A stretch of DNA of 64,000 nucleotides from an uncultured Coriobacteriaceae bacterium (GCA_902793195.1 CADBCS010000009.1:57080-121079); one strand, 5' to 3'; counted from the stretch's first letter, positions 1 to 9,533 are shown. Made by a program: numbers and translations. The notes: generated from the sequence alone by a model not told the origin.

Positions 1-358
1 TCGGGTGTTTCCCCAAGAGTTCCAGGATGCGCGTCGCATTCTCCGCGAGGAAGGCGAGATGCTGGACAGGGCACAGAAGCAGGCGGATGCCATCATCGCC
101 GATGCCCAGCAGCAGGCCATGGTGATCGCGAGCGACCAGGAGATCGTGCGCCACGCGGTGCAGCAGGCCGAGGACATCCGCGATGCCGCGCAGCAGTACG
201 AGCGTGACACGCGGTACAACGCCGAGGAGTATGCCGACACGGTCCTGGCACATCTCGAGGACAACCTGCGTTCGCTCACGGGTACCGTCACGCGCGTTCG
301 CCAGACCCTCAACGAGAACTCTGGTTCCAGCAACCAGCAGAACAACGTCAACTGGTAA
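1..358 (+). CDS. Coiled-coil, DivIVA/V-ATPase-H-like protein, 5' partial
   Basis: The reading frame is open to the left window edge, so the true start is probably outside. About 117 residues are visible from a GTG at position 5. The protein is a hydrophilic Ala/Gln/Glu-rich helix, with AQKQADAIIADAQQQA and AVQQAEDIRDAAQQY stretches like the coiled coils of DivIVA-type scaffold or ATPase-stalk proteins, and a disordered Asn/Gln/Ser tail. It has no catalytic motif, signal peptide or membrane segment. It ends 17 bp before the YceD gene and is probably in the same transcript. A cell-division or cell-wall scaffold role is only a guess from the helical character. Confidence 0.6.
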   Translation, partial: RVFPQEFQDARRILREEGEMLDRAQKQADAIIADAQQQAMVIASDQEIVRHAVQQAEDIRDAAQQYERDTRYNAEEYADTVLAHLEDNLRSLTGTVTRVRQTLNENSGSSNQQNNVNW

Positions 359-375
359 AGGTAACGCGCGCATCC

Positions 376-939
376 ATGGATCCCATACTTGTGTCCATAG
401 ACGACCGGCTCGCCAACGCCGGTGACACTACGTCCTTGGTGGGTCATGTAAACCAAGACGTGTTTGCGCTCACGGAGCGCTCGTTCTCGCTGCCCGACGG
501 TATGGATTACGACGTCGTGCTCACCAACGTGGGGGAGGGCATACTCGCCACGGGCATCCTGCGCGCACGTGCCGTGGGCACCTGCGACCGCTGTCTGGAC
601 GAGGCCGTGCTCGACGTGGCGGCCGAGGTCGACGAGTACTACCTGTTCCACGAGCCCGACGAGGGCGTGCTCGAGGAGGGCGAGGAGGAGGGACCCGACT
701 ACGTGCTGGTGTCTCCCGACCTCACCATCGACCTCTCGGGTGCGCTGGAGGCCGCCTTCGTGATGGACGTTCCCTTTGTCGTTTTGTGTCGCGAGGACTG
801 CGCGGGCCTGTGCCCCGTGTGTGGGGAGAACCTCAACCACGTTGACTGCGGGCATGCGGCGCAGCTCGAGCGGCAGGAGCAGGAGGATCGCCTTGCCTCG
901 AGCCCGTTTGCCTCGCTGCGCAACCTCAAGCTCGACTAG
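376..939 (+). CDS. yceD: YceD/DUF177 family protein
   Basis: A 187-residue protein matching the DUF177 (YceD) family, which almost universally sits directly upstream of rpmF, as here. Known members in bacteria and plastids affect 23S rRNA accumulation. A first Cys pair (CDRC, near residue 73) and a second group (CREDCAGLCPVCGENLN, near residues 138-154) resemble the family's metal-ligand cysteines. The middle is very acidic (a Glu run near residues 98-108). The next gene encodes ribosomal protein L32, so a ribosome-assembly role is consistent. The start ATG at 376 gives a usual family length. Confidence 0.85.
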   Translation: MDPILVSIDDRLANAGDTTSLVGHVNQDVFALTERSFSLPDGMDYDVVLTNVGEGILATGILRARAVGTCDRCLDEAVLDVAAEVDEYYLFHEPDEGVLEEGEEEGPDYVLVSPDLTIDLSGALEAAFVMDVPFVVLCREDCAGLCPVCGENLNHVDCGHAAQLERQEQEDRLASSPFASLRNLKLD

Positions 940-997
940 GCGCGAGTCCCAAACCAGGGGGACGCGCTCGGTCTTGCACAAAGGGATATGGAAACGC

Positions 998-1025
998 CTT
1001 GACATGCGCGTCGTTGTGGTATAGT
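998..1025 (+). promoter_or_regulatory. Candidate sigma70-type promoter for rpmF operon
   Basis: A TTGACA box at 999-1004 and a TATAGT box at 1020-1025 with a 15-nt spacer (16 if the -35 is read as CTTGAC). It lies in the 156-bp gap before rpmF. The hexamers are good but the spacer is a little short. Confidence 0.5.
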
Positions 1026-1095
1026 TGTTCGTCGCATGTAGCTGGCAAGACCGCTCGCCTCGGCGAGCGTGTAGGACGATAAGAGAGGTCATACG

Positions 1096-1275
1096 ATGGC
1101 AGTACCCAAGCAAAAGAAGGGCCGCAGCGCCACGCACACGCGCCGTTCGGCCAACAGCAAGCTCGCCACGCCGGGTCGTTCCGAGTGCCCGCGCTGTGGT
1201 GCACCCAAGCTTCCGCATCACGTGTGCCCGAGCTGCGGTTACTACAAGGACCGCGAGATTCTCGTCATCGAGTAG
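1096..1275 (+). CDS. rpmF: 50S ribosomal protein L32
   Basis: A 59-residue ORF beginning MAVPKQKKGRSATHTRRS, the conserved L32 N-terminus. The C-terminal half carries two Cys pairs (CPRC and CPSC, residues 31-34 and 44-47), so this is the zinc-binding form of L32. Length is typical. A GAGAGG ribosome-binding site lies 7 nt before the ATG. Its position between yceD and plsX is the classic bacterial arrangement linking ribosome and lipid synthesis. Confidence 0.95.
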   Translation: MAVPKQKKGRSATHTRRSANSKLATPGRSECPRCGAPKLPHHVCPSCGYYKDREILVIE

Positions 1276-1298
1276 TCGGTACTGGTAGAGAACGCCTG

Positions 1299-1335
1299 GG
1301 AGGCCGTTCCCTTCTGGGGGTCGGCCTCCTTTTTC
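1299..1335 (+). terminator. Intrinsic terminator or attenuator after rpmF
   Basis: GGAGGCC (1299-1305) pairs with GGCCTCC (1323-1329), with a further CCC/GGG pairing inside the loop, followed by TTTTTC. It sits between rpmF and plsX and would let ribosomal protein expression exceed that of the lipid genes. Confidence 0.65.
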
Positions 1336-1363
1336 TGTTGTAACGAGTGGAGAGGATCGAGCG

Positions 1364-2356
1364 ATGACGACCATTTGCGTTGACGCCATGGGCGGCGACG
1401 AGAGTCCCGAGGTGGTATGCGAGGGCATTGCACGGGCACTGGAGCGCGACAGCGACCTCACGGTGGTCGTGGCGGGAACCGAAGAGGTGGTTACGCCGTT
1501 CTGCTCGCAGACCGACAGGACCATCTCGCTGGTGTGCAGCGAGGTCATTGGCATGGACGAGCATCCCGCTCAGGCGGTGCGCAAGAAGAAGGACTCCAGC
1601 ATCGTGCGCGGATGCGCCGCCGTGCGCGCCGGTGACGCCGAGGGATTCTTCTCGGCTGGATCGACGGGTGCCGTCTTTGCGGCATCGACCATGGGCGTGG
1701 GACGCATCAAGGGCATTAAGCGCCCCGCCCTCGCGACCCCGCTTCCGGGCGTGGGCGACCACCACACCGTGATGCTCGACCTTGGGGCCAACGCGGACGT
1801 CCGTCCCGAGATGATCGTGCAGTTCGCGCAGATGGGGTCGGCGTATGCCCGCGTCGTCCTTGGCGTGGAGAACCCCCGCGTGGGTCTGCTCTCCAACGGC
1901 GAGGAGGAGACCAAGGGGTCCGAGATGGCGCTCGCCTTCCATCAGGCGCTTGCGGAGGCCGACTGCGGGTTTGTGGGCAACGCCGAGGGCACCGACCTGC
2001 TCCTGGGCGACTTCGACGTAGTGGTTTGCGACGGGTTTACCGGCAACGTGGCGCTCAAGACGCTCGAGGGCACCGCAAAGTTCATCCTTGGGACCCTCAA
2101 GGAGGCAGTGGCCAAGTCGGTGCGCTACAAGCTGGGCGCCGGGCTGCTCAAGCCCGCGCTCAAGGAGATGAAGGAGACGCTTTCGGGCGACGAGTACGGC
2201 GGGGCCTTCCTCATTGGCCTCAAGGCGCCCGTGCTCATTGGCCATGGCGCCACGAGCGCGCAGGCGGTGGCCGCGGGCACCGCGGCATGTGCCGCAGCCG
2301 TTCGCGGCGGCCTTGTGGACAAGATTGCGTCTTCGCTCGCTCAGGACGCGCAATAG
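1364..2356 (+). CDS. plsX: Phosphate acyltransferase PlsX
   Basis: A 330-residue cytosolic enzyme that converts acyl-ACP and phosphate to acyl-phosphate, the donor for PlsY in phosphatidic acid synthesis. The N-terminus TICVDAMGGDESPEVV is the family hallmark (canonical DAMGGD.AP). Later motifs include GFFSAGSTGAVFA, LDLGANADVRPE, NGEEETKGSE and VVCDGFTGNVALKTLEG. Length is normal. It lies 88 bp after rpmF and 67 bp before acpP, its substrate carrier, as in many bacteria. Confidence 0.95.
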   Translation: MTTICVDAMGGDESPEVVCEGIARALERDSDLTVVVAGTEEVVTPFCSQTDRTISLVCSEVIGMDEHPAQAVRKKKDSSIVRGCAAVRAGDAEGFFSAGSTGAVFAASTMGVGRIKGIKRPALATPLPGVGDHHTVMLDLGANADVRPEMIVQFAQMGSAYARVVLGVENPRVGLLSNGEEETKGSEMALAFHQALAEADCGFVGNAEGTDLLLGDFDVVVCDGFTGNVALKTLEGTAKFILGTLKEAVAKSVRYKLGAGLLKPALKEMKETLSGDEYGGAFLIGLKAPVLIGHGATSAQAVAAGTAACAAAVRGGLVDKIASSLAQDAQ

Positions 2357-2423
2357 GTACAATCGACCTGTTGTCATGTATAGTGCGTGCGCCGCACGCG
2401 ATGATAGACGAGGAGATGAACAC

Positions 2424-2660
2424 ATGAACAGGACAGAGATCTTCGACAAGGTCTGCGAGCTGATGGTCGAGACGCTCGAGACCGACGGCGCCGACATCAC
2501 CGAGGACACGCGCTTCGAGGAGCTCGGCGCGGACTCCTTCGACCTTCTGGAGCTGGTCACCGCCTTCGAGGACGAGTTTGGCCTGACGATGGACGACGAG
2601 GCGCTGTCGGACATCCAGACCGTGTCTGACGCCATCAACGCCATCGAGGCCGCTCAGTAG
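2424..2660 (+). CDS. acpP: Acyl carrier protein
   Basis: A 78-residue acidic four-helix protein that carries acyl chains on a 4'-phosphopantetheine arm. The attachment serine is in GADSFDLLELV (Ser38), matching the canonical DSLD/DSFD motif. I chose the ATG at 2424, after AGGAG at 2411-2415, because it gives the normal ACP length. Longer in-frame extensions into plsX have no family support. It supplies PlsX substrate and lies directly downstream of it. Confidence 0.95.
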   Translation: MNRTEIFDKVCELMVETLETDGADITEDTRFEELGADSFDLLELVTAFEDEFGLTMDDEALSDIQTVSDAINAIEAAQ

Positions 2661-2704
2661 GCAACGGGCGCGAGGTTTGTTGCGCACGAGTACGGAGGAG
2701 ATCG

Positions 2705-3478
2705 TTGAGGCAGCACAAGCGGGTTAGGGAGATCGAGCGAATCTGCGACCATCACTTCGAACGAGAGGACTTGGTGATCGCGGCTCTCACGCATCCTTCG
2801 GCGGCGGAGGGTAAGCCGGTGTCGGCGTCCTACGAACGACTTGAGTTCCTGGGCGACTCGCTGCTTGGCTCGATCGTGGCGTTGGCCATCTTCAGGCGGT
2901 TCCCCAGCATGGACGAGGGGGAGCTGAGCATGATCAAGACCACGCTCGTGTCGGGCAAGATGCTGTCCAAGGTGGGAGGGGAGCTGGGCATCGGCCCCCT
3001 CATCCTGCTCGGCACGTCCGAGCGCGGTACCGGCGCACGCGGCATGAAGAAGGCCCTCGAGGACGTGTACGAGGCCCTTGTGGCTGCCCTCTATCTGGAC
3101 GGGGGCTTCGAGGTGGCATGCCGGTTCGTGGAGCGAACCGTGCTCTGCCATGCCAGCCCCACCATGGCCGAGCGCCCGCTCTCGCCCAAGTCGCGTCTTC
3201 AGGAAGTGACGCAGCGCGACTTCAAGTGCGGCCCCGAGTACAAGCTCGTGGGCGAGGAGGGTCCGGCGCACACGCCCACGTTCACCTCGGTGGCGATCGT
3301 GGAGGGCCGTCGCGTGGGGCGTGGAAAGGGCCCCTCAAAAAAGGAGTCGGAGGCCGCGGCGGCATTTGACGCCCTGGCAAACCTTGGCTACGTACCGTCA
3401 CGTGCGAGCGGCGGGGAGTCCGGCACGGACGACGGACGCGACGCGCAGTCGGCAAGGGGGGACGAGCATGTATCTTAA
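2705..3478 (+). CDS. rnc: Ribonuclease III
   Basis: A 257-residue double-strand RNA endonuclease for rRNA and mRNA processing. The catalytic signature YERLEFLGDSLLG lies near residues 43-55, and the second acidic site is EDVYEALVAALYLDGG near residues 119-134. The C-terminal double-stranded-RNA-binding domain (SRLQEV through KKESEAAAAFDALANL) covers residues 163-235. The start is a TTG preceded by GGAGGAG with a 4-nt gap. The last 11 bp overlap smc. A disordered tail follows residue 240. Confidence 0.93.
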   Translation: MRQHKRVREIERICDHHFEREDLVIAALTHPSAAEGKPVSASYERLEFLGDSLLGSIVALAIFRRFPSMDEGELSMIKTTLVSGKMLSKVGGELGIGPLILLGTSERGTGARGMKKALEDVYEALVAALYLDGGFEVACRFVERTVLCHASPTMAERPLSPKSRLQEVTQRDFKCGPEYKLVGEEGPAHTPTFTSVAIVEGRRVGRGKGPSKKESEAAAAFDALANLGYVPSRASGGESGTDDGRDAQSARGDEHVS

Positions 3479-6400
3479 GTCCCTGTCGCTGCGCGGGTTC
3501 AAGTCGTTTGCCGACAAGACCTCCATGCTGTTCGATCCGGGCCTCACGGTGGTGGTTGGCCCAAACGGGTCGGGAAAGTCGAACATCTCGGATGCCATCC
3601 TGTGGGTGCTTGGCGAGCAAAGCGCAAAGATGCTGCGCGGCCAGGCCATGCAAGACGTCATCTTCTCGGGCTCTTCGGCCCGCCAGCCGGTCAACATGGC
3701 AGAGGTCACCATCGTGCTGGACAACACCGACGGCACGTTGCCCGTCGACTACGCGGAGGTCTCCATCACCCGTCGCATGTACCGGTCGGGCGAGTCCGAG
3801 TACCTCATAAACGGCACCGCCTGCCGCCTGATGGACATCACCGAGATCCTGCACGACTCCGGTCTCGGTCGCGAGATGCACTCCATCATAAGCCAGGGCA
3901 ACCTCGACTCGATTCTCTCCAGCCGTCCCGAGGAGCGTCGCGAGCTCATCGAGGAGGCTGCCGGCATCTCCAAGCACCGTCGTCGCAAGGCGCGCTCGGA
4001 GCGCAAGCTCAAGCGCATGGACGAGAACCTCACCCGTGCCAAGGACATCAACCGCGAGATCCAGCGGCAGCTGAGGCCGCTCGAGCGGCAGGTGGGCAAG
4101 GCGCGCGAGGCACGCGAGATCTCGGACCGTCTGCGCGAGGTCGCCCTCACGCTCTCGGTTGACGACCTGCGCGGGCTCCAGCAGCGCCATGGCACGCTCG
4201 TGGCGCAGGCGCGCGAGGCGCAGGCCGCGGTATCGCTGGCTCGCCTTCGCCTGGACGAGCGCACCGCCGAGCTCGAGCGCTACCAGAGCCTGTTGGAGGA
4301 GAAGGGCATCTTCGTGGGTGACCTGGGCGCCCAGCGCACGCGACTGCAGGACCAGATCACCAAGCTCGAGAGCGACCGTCGCCTGCTGGACGAGAAGGCG
4401 CGCGTGATGAACGCACGCATGGCCGACCAGCAGCAGAGCGCGACGTCGGCCGCACGCGACCACGCGCAGGTCCAAGGCGAGCTGGAGCGCGTGAGCGGCG
4501 AGCTTGGCAACGCGCGGGCTGAGTGGGACGAGCTCAAGCGACAGCTGGACGAGCTCGTTCCCAAGGCGCGCGAGGCAAAGGGCACGCGCAAGACGTTGGG
4601 TCGCAAGCTCGCCCAGGCGCAGGCCGACCAGCGCAGCGCGCAGCGGACCGCGGACGCCGAGACGCTCGCGCACGCCAAGCTGCGCGACCAGGTGGGAAAC
4701 GCGCAGGTAGAGGACGAGCTGTTCGCAAACAGGCTTCGCCAGCTCCGCGAGCAGGTCGAGACGTGCGAGGAGCGGCTCGGCGAGCGCAATGCGCGCAAGC
4801 AGGAGCTCTCCGTCGCCATCGAGAGCGCACGCGATGAGGCCAGCGCGGCGCGCGACGAGGCGCGCACGCTCGAGCAGCGCCTCAAGTCCGCGCGGCGCGA
4901 CGAGCAGGCGGCGCGCGAGAAGCTCACGGGCCAGCGTGCGTCGCTCTCGGCGCTACAGTCGGTGGACGAGCAGGCGGAGCACGCGAGTCCCATCGTTGCG
5001 TCGCTCATGCGAAGGGAGGGCGTCTCGAGCAGGGTCGACTGCCGCCTGGCCGACGTGATAGAGGCGCCAAGCGAGCTGGAGGAGCTCGTGGAGCGCCTGC
5101 TCGGAGAGGACCTCACGGCGCTCATCGTGCCGGCTGCGTCCGACGCCTGGACCATAGCGGACGCCGCGATCGGCGAGAGGAAGGCAAGCGGCAAGGCGAC
5201 CATGTTGCGCAAGGACGTGGCGCGCCCAACGCGCGACACCACGTCGTCGCCCGGCGAGTCCCTTCTGGGACGGCTTCGCATCGCACCGGGCGCGGAGTCG
5301 TTGGCAGAGGCGCTGCTCGGCGACGTGCGCATCGTCTCGTCGGCCAAGGAAGCCATAGTCGCGCACGATGCGGACCCGTCGTGCACGTACGTAACGTCAT
5401 CGGGCGTCGTCGCGCTTCCGGACGGACGCGTGGTGGTTGGGACCGACGGTGGAGCCGAACGCGGTTCCCTCGAGCGCAAGCGCCGCATCCGTGCACTCCG
5501 CAATGGGATGGGAGCGTTCGAGGAGCGCCTTGAGCAGGCTAGCGCGCTCGTCGCCCAATGCGAGAAGGAGATTGGCGTCGCGCAGGACAGGAGCGCGCGT
5601 GCCAAGGGTGAGGCGGCGCGTCTGTCGGGTGAGCTGTCGTCTGTCACCTCCGAGATTGGCAGGCTCGAGGCCCAGCGTGGCTCGGCCGTCTCGGAACAGG
5701 CTCGCGTGGAGCGGCAGAGGAGCGAGGCAGCCTCCAAGGCAAGCGCGGCGCGCAAGGAGATAGAGGGCCACCGTGAGGCTGCCAAGCAGGCAGCCGCCCG
5801 CGCCGAGGAGCTCGGCGCCATGGTGGACACGCTCATGGACGAGCGCTCCGAGGCGTCGAGGGCTGAGGCGGACGCGGAGCGAAAGGTCTCCGACGTGCGC
5901 CTGAGGATCGCCACGGTGCAGGAGCGCAAGAACCATCTCGTCGTGCGCGAGGACGAGCTGAGAAAGCGGCTCGCCAGGCTCGCGCATACGGCGGAGGCCG
6001 CAGAGCGCGACGTGGAGGACCTTCGCCTCAAGCTGCGCCGCGTGGCACCCCTCAAGGCGACCCTGGAGGCCATCGGCGAGCGTGCGCTTGCCTGGCAGCG
6101 CCGGCTTGACGACCGCGCATCCCTGGCGGAGGCGGACTCCGCCTCGCTCAAGGACACCATCGGTGAGGCACGTGGCGCCGTATCCGCGGCGCGCGAGGCC
6201 TTGGAGCGCGCGCAGGAGTCGTCGGGGCAGCTGCAGGTCGAGCGCGGCAAGCTCGAGGTGCAGGTCGAGCAGGCGGTGCAGTCCATCGAGGCAACGGGAA
6301 CCAGCGTTGCCGACGCACTGTCCATCCCGGCCCCGGAGGACCGGCGCGCCATGGAGGAGGAGGCGATTCGCCTCAAGGAGCGCCTCGACTCGCTGGGACC

Positions 6401-7010
6401 GGTCAACGAGGTGGCGATGGACGAGTACACACGCCTCAAGCAGCGTGCCGACTACATTTCGGAGCAGGTCACGGACCTCGAGGCCGCACGCAAGTCGCTC
6501 GCAAAGATCACGGCCGCCATCGAGCGCAAGATGCGCCGGCAGTTCCTTGTGATCTTCGACCAGGTCAACGCGAACTTCACGGAGGTGTTCGGGTTGCTCT
6601 TCCCCGGAGGGCAGGCGCATCTGGAGATGACCGACCCCGACCACCTCTCCGAGACCGGCATCGAGGTCATTGCCCAGCCGCGTGGCAAGAAAATACAAAA
6701 GATGATGCTCATGAGCGGCGGCGAGAAGAGCCTCACCGCCCTGGCGCTGCTGTTTGCGGTCTATCGCACGCGAACGGTGCCGTTCTATGTGTTCGACGAG
6801 GTCGAGGCTGCGCTGGACGACGCAAACCTGGGCAAGCTGCTCGACGCCATCGAGCAGCTCAGGGAGTCCACGCAGCTCATCGTCATATCCCACCAGCGCA
6901 GGACCATGGAGCAGGCGGATGTGCTGTACGGCGTTTCCATGCAGGCCGATGGCGTGAGCCATGTGGTCTCTCAACGACTTGACAAGACAGGAAGGGTGGT
7001 GAAGGCCTGA
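3468..7010 (+). CDS. smc: Chromosome segregation ATPase SMC
   Basis: A 1180-residue SMC protein, which with ScpAB compacts and segregates the chromosome. The N-terminal head has Walker A GPNGSGKSN (residues 31-39). Two long coiled coils flank a hinge near residues 510-660. The C-terminal head has the ABC signature LMSGGEKSLTALAL near residue 1080 and Walker B YVFDEVEAALDD near 1107. The ATG at 3468 overlaps rnc by 11 bp and gives the canonical MYLKSLSLRGFKSFADKT start. The stop overlaps ftsY by one base, so the two are translationally coupled. Confidence 0.96.
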   Translation: MYLKSLSLRGFKSFADKTSMLFDPGLTVVVGPNGSGKSNISDAILWVLGEQSAKMLRGQAMQDVIFSGSSARQPVNMAEVTIVLDNTDGTLPVDYAEVSITRRMYRSGESEYLINGTACRLMDITEILHDSGLGREMHSIISQGNLDSILSSRPEERRELIEEAAGISKHRRRKARSERKLKRMDENLTRAKDINREIQRQLRPLERQVGKAREAREISDRLREVALTLSVDDLRGLQQRHGTLVAQAREAQAAVSLARLRLDERTAELERYQSLLEEKGIFVGDLGAQRTRLQDQITKLESDRRLLDEKARVMNARMADQQQSATSAARDHAQVQGELERVSGELGNARAEWDELKRQLDELVPKAREAKGTRKTLGRKLAQAQADQRSAQRTADAETLAHAKLRDQVGNAQVEDELFANRLRQLREQVETCEERLGERNARKQELSVAIESARDEASAARDEARTLEQRLKSARRDEQAAREKLTGQRASLSALQSVDEQAEHASPIVASLMRREGVSSRVDCRLADVIEAPSELEELVERLLGEDLTALIVPAASDAWTIADAAIGERKASGKATMLRKDVARPTRDTTSSPGESLLGRLRIAPGAESLAEALLGDVRIVSSAKEAIVAHDADPSCTYVTSSGVVALPDGRVVVGTDGGAERGSLERKRRIRALRNGMGAFEERLEQASALVAQCEKEIGVAQDRSARAKGEAARLSGELSSVTSEIGRLEAQRGSAVSEQARVERQRSEAASKASAARKEIEGHREAAKQAAARAEELGAMVDTLMDERSEASRAEADAERKVSDVRLRIATVQERKNHLVVREDELRKRLARLAHTAEAAERDVEDLRLKLRRVAPLKATLEAIGERALAWQRRLDDRASLAEADSASLKDTIGEARGAVSAAREALERAQESSGQLQVERGKLEVQVEQAVQSIEATGTSVADALSIPAPEDRRAMEEEAIRLKERLDSLGPVNEVAMDEYTRLKQRADYISEQVTDLEAARKSLAKITAAIERKMRRQFLVIFDQVNANFTEVFGLLFPGGQAHLEMTDPDHLSETGIEVIAQPRGKKIQKMMLMSGGEKSLTALALLFAVYRTRTVPFYVFDEVEAALDDANLGKLLDAIEQLRESTQLIVISHQRRTMEQADVLYGVSMQADGVSHVVSQRLDKTGRVVKA

Positions 7011-7915
7011 TGGCGCTTTTCGACAGGCTCAAGGAGGGGCTCTCGAAGTCCCGCGAAACCATGAACGAGATCTTCTACCTGGGTGGCCAGGTGGACGACG
7101 AGTTTTGGGAGGATCTTGAGGACACGCTCGTTATGGGCGACATGGGGGCCGAGGTCGCCTTCCAGGTGACGGATGACCTGCGCGAGCAGGCGGCCCGCGA
7201 GAACCTCACCAGAGCGGACCAGATTCGCGAGGCGCTGGCCACGCGCATCGCGAGCGAGTTTACGCCCAAGACATGGGATCCCTTCGTGTACCTGCCCTCC
7301 TGCGTCCTGTTTGTGGGCATCAACGGCGCGGGCAAGACCACGACTGTGGGCAAGCTCGCCAACGTCGCGCACAACCAAGGAGTAAAGTGCCTCATCGGCG
7401 GCGCCGACACGTTTAGGGCCGCCGCCATCGAGCAGCTCGAGGTGTGGGCGCAGCGTGCGGGAATCGAGATGATCACGCGCGCCCGCGGGGCCGATCCGGC
7501 GAGCGTGTGCTTTGAGGTGCTCGAGCGTGCCGAGAAGAGCGGCGCGCAGCTCCTGCTCATCGACACGGCCGGTCGTCTGCACACCTCGTCCGACCTCATG
7601 AGCGAGCTGGGCAAGGTCGTCCGCGTTACCAGGAAGCGCTCCGGCATGCCCGTGTACGTTGTGCTGGTCGTCGACGCGACCACGGGGCAGAACGGCCTGA
7701 ACCAGGCCAAGGAGTTCAACGACGCCCTCGACCTCGACGGCGTGATCATAACCAAGCTCGACGGGACGGCGAAGGGCGGCATTGCCGTGGCCATCTCGCA
7801 CGAGCTCAAGCTGCCCATCCTGCGCATTGGCGTGGGGGAGGGCATAGAGGACCTCCAGAAGTTCGACGCAAAGGACTTTGCCCGCGCTCTGGTGGGCGAG
7901 GCAGAAGGGAAGTAA
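7010..7915 (+). CDS. ftsY: Signal recognition particle receptor FtsY
   Basis: A 301-residue SRP GTPase at the membrane that receives Ffh-ribosome complexes. It contains the N helices, the P-loop GINGAGKTTTVGKLA (near residues 104-118), DTFRAAAIEQL, the DTAGR switch and TKLDGTAKGG. It lacks the long acidic A domain of Escherichia coli FtsY, as is common in Gram-positives. The ATG overlaps the smc stop codon and ffh follows after 3 bp, so both halves of the targeting GTPase pair are made together. Confidence 0.95.
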   Translation: MALFDRLKEGLSKSRETMNEIFYLGGQVDDEFWEDLEDTLVMGDMGAEVAFQVTDDLREQAARENLTRADQIREALATRIASEFTPKTWDPFVYLPSCVLFVGINGAGKTTTVGKLANVAHNQGVKCLIGGADTFRAAAIEQLEVWAQRAGIEMITRARGADPASVCFEVLERAEKSGAQLLLIDTAGRLHTSSDLMSELGKVVRVTRKRSGMPVYVVLVVDATTGQNGLNQAKEFNDALDLDGVIITKLDGTAKGGIAVAISHELKLPILRIGVGEGIEDLQKFDAKDFARALVGEAEGK

Positions 7916-7918
7916 GCC

Positions 7919-9397
7919 ATGGCAGTGTTCAACAGCCTTTCGGACCGACTCCAAGACACCTTTGACAAGCTGCGCGGCAAGGGCAGGCTCACAGAGGACG
8001 ACATCAACGTAGCGATGCGCGAGATTCGCCTCGCCCTGCTCGAGGCGGACGTGAACTTCCGCGTCGTGCGCGCGTTCGTCTCGCGCTGCAAGGAGCAGTG
8101 CCTCGAGGCCGAGGTGCTCTCGTCGCTCAACCCCACGCAAAACGTCGTGCGCATCGTGCTGGACGAACTCACCAAGCTGCTCGGCTCCGAGGACGCGGAG
8201 CTGCAGCTGCCGTCCACGCGCAAGCCCAACGTAATCATGCTCGTGGGCCTGCAGGGTTCCGGCAAGACGACCGCGGCCGCCAAGCTCGCATACCTGCTCA
8301 AGGGCAAGGGCCGCAGGCCCCTGCTGGCCGCCTGCGACGTCCACCGTCCGGCTGCCGCCGACCAGCTCGCGACGCTCGGCGGGGAGGTTGGCGTGCCGGT
8401 GTGGCGAGGCGACGGCAAAAACGCCGTGTCGATTGCCTCGGAGGCCGTAGGCCGCATCGCGAACGAGCGCAAGTGCGACGTCGTTATAGTTGACACGGCG
8501 GGCCGCCTGCAGATCGACGAGGAGATGATGCAGGAGGCCGTGGACATCCGCGACGCGATTCGTCCCGACCAAATTATGATGGTCGTCGATGCGATGACCG
8601 GTCAGGACATCGTGAACGTGGTCAACGAGTTCAACGCGCGCATGGACTTCGACGGCGTCATTATGTCCAAGCTCGACGGCGACGCGCGCGGTGGCGGTGC
8701 CCTCTCGGTCCGCGAGGTCACCGGTAAGCCCATCATGTTCGTGAGCCAGGGCGAGAAGCCCGACTCGCTGGAGGTCTTCCACCCCGATCGCATGGCTCGG
8801 CGCATCCTTGGCATGGGTGACGTCATCGGCATCATCGAGGAGGCCGAGAAGCTCCAGAACGAGCAGAGCATCGCGGATGCGGAGCGCATGCTCATGGAGG
8901 GCTTCACCATGGATGACATGCTCTCGCAGCTGCAGCAGGTTCGCAAGATGGGTGGCATGCGCAAGCTCGCCGGCATGATTCCCGGCGTCGACCGTGCCCT
9001 GAGCCAGCGTGGTACCGACGTGAGCGACGAGCAGATCGTCCCCATTGAGGCCATGATCCGCTCCATGACCAAGCAGGAGCGTGCGAAGCCGCGCATCATC
9101 AACGGCCAGCGCCGCAAGCGCATCGCCGAGGGTTCCGGACACACGGTGCAAGAGGTAAACACCCTCATCAAGCAGTGGGAGCAGATGGACAAGATGATGA
9201 GCTCCCTGCGCTCGATGGCCATGGGTGGCAACACGCGCCAGATGGGCCGCCAGATGGGCAACATGATGCGCAACATGGGCATGGACCCCATGGAGGCCGA
9301 GAAGCTCGCCCGCATGAGCGCCGCAGCGCCCGCAGGCAACCGCCAACAGCGCAAGGGCCGACCTCGCAAGAAGGGCAAGCAGAAGAGGCGTCGCTAG
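7919..9397 (+). CDS. ffh: Signal recognition particle protein Ffh
   Basis: A 492-residue SRP54 homologue that binds signal peptides and 4.5S RNA. The NG domain has P-loop GLQGSGKTTAAAKLA (near residues 109-123), DVHRPAAADQL, DTAGRLQIDEEMM and KLDGDARGGGALS. The C-terminal methionine-rich M domain starts near residue 330 (MDDMLSQLQQVRKMGG) and ends in a basic RKKGKQKRRR tail. A run of MG-rich repeats (residues 430-465) is typical of the signal-binding groove. It is the last gene before a strong hairpin. Confidence 0.96.
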   Translation: MAVFNSLSDRLQDTFDKLRGKGRLTEDDINVAMREIRLALLEADVNFRVVRAFVSRCKEQCLEAEVLSSLNPTQNVVRIVLDELTKLLGSEDAELQLPSTRKPNVIMLVGLQGSGKTTAAAKLAYLLKGKGRRPLLAACDVHRPAAADQLATLGGEVGVPVWRGDGKNAVSIASEAVGRIANERKCDVVIVDTAGRLQIDEEMMQEAVDIRDAIRPDQIMMVVDAMTGQDIVNVVNEFNARMDFDGVIMSKLDGDARGGGALSVREVTGKPIMFVSQGEKPDSLEVFHPDRMARRILGMGDVIGIIEEAEKLQNEQSIADAERMLMEGFTMDDMLSQLQQVRKMGGMRKLAGMIPGVDRALSQRGTDVSDEQIVPIEAMIRSMTKQERAKPRIINGQRRKRIAEGSGHTVQEVNTLIKQWEQMDKMMSSLRSMAMGGNTRQMGRQMGNMMRNMGMDPMEAEKLARMSAAAPAGNRQQRKGRPRKKGKQKRRR

Positions 9398-9476
9398 CCT
9401 CTGGCCAGCCTCGGCAGGAGGCGCGGCCGGGTTCCGGGGATCTGCGACCCTAGTGGCATCAAGAAGCAAACAGAGA

Positions 9477-9510
9477 ACGGGGGGCGCGCCATTCGCGGCG
9501 CGCCCCCCGT
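9477..9510. terminator. Bidirectional terminator hairpin after ffh
   Basis: A perfect 14-bp stem, ACGGGGGGCGCGCC (9477-9490) with its complement at 9497-9510, and a 6-nt loop. It lies between convergent ffh and the L,D-transpeptidase gene. The T-run is short on both sides, but the GC stem is exceptionally stable. Confidence 0.75.
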
Positions 9511-9533
9511 CGTCTTGCGAAGGGTATGTACGC

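Noticed and set aside
2371..2384. Promoter for acpP (TATAGT at 2379)
   Set aside because: No -35 box at suitable distance; the gap is only 67 bp and the operon can be read through from upstream.
6971..9469. 832-residue reverse frame opposite ftsY and ffh
   Set aside because: Antisense to two certain GTPase genes; His/Leu/Ala-rich composition typical of complement frames.
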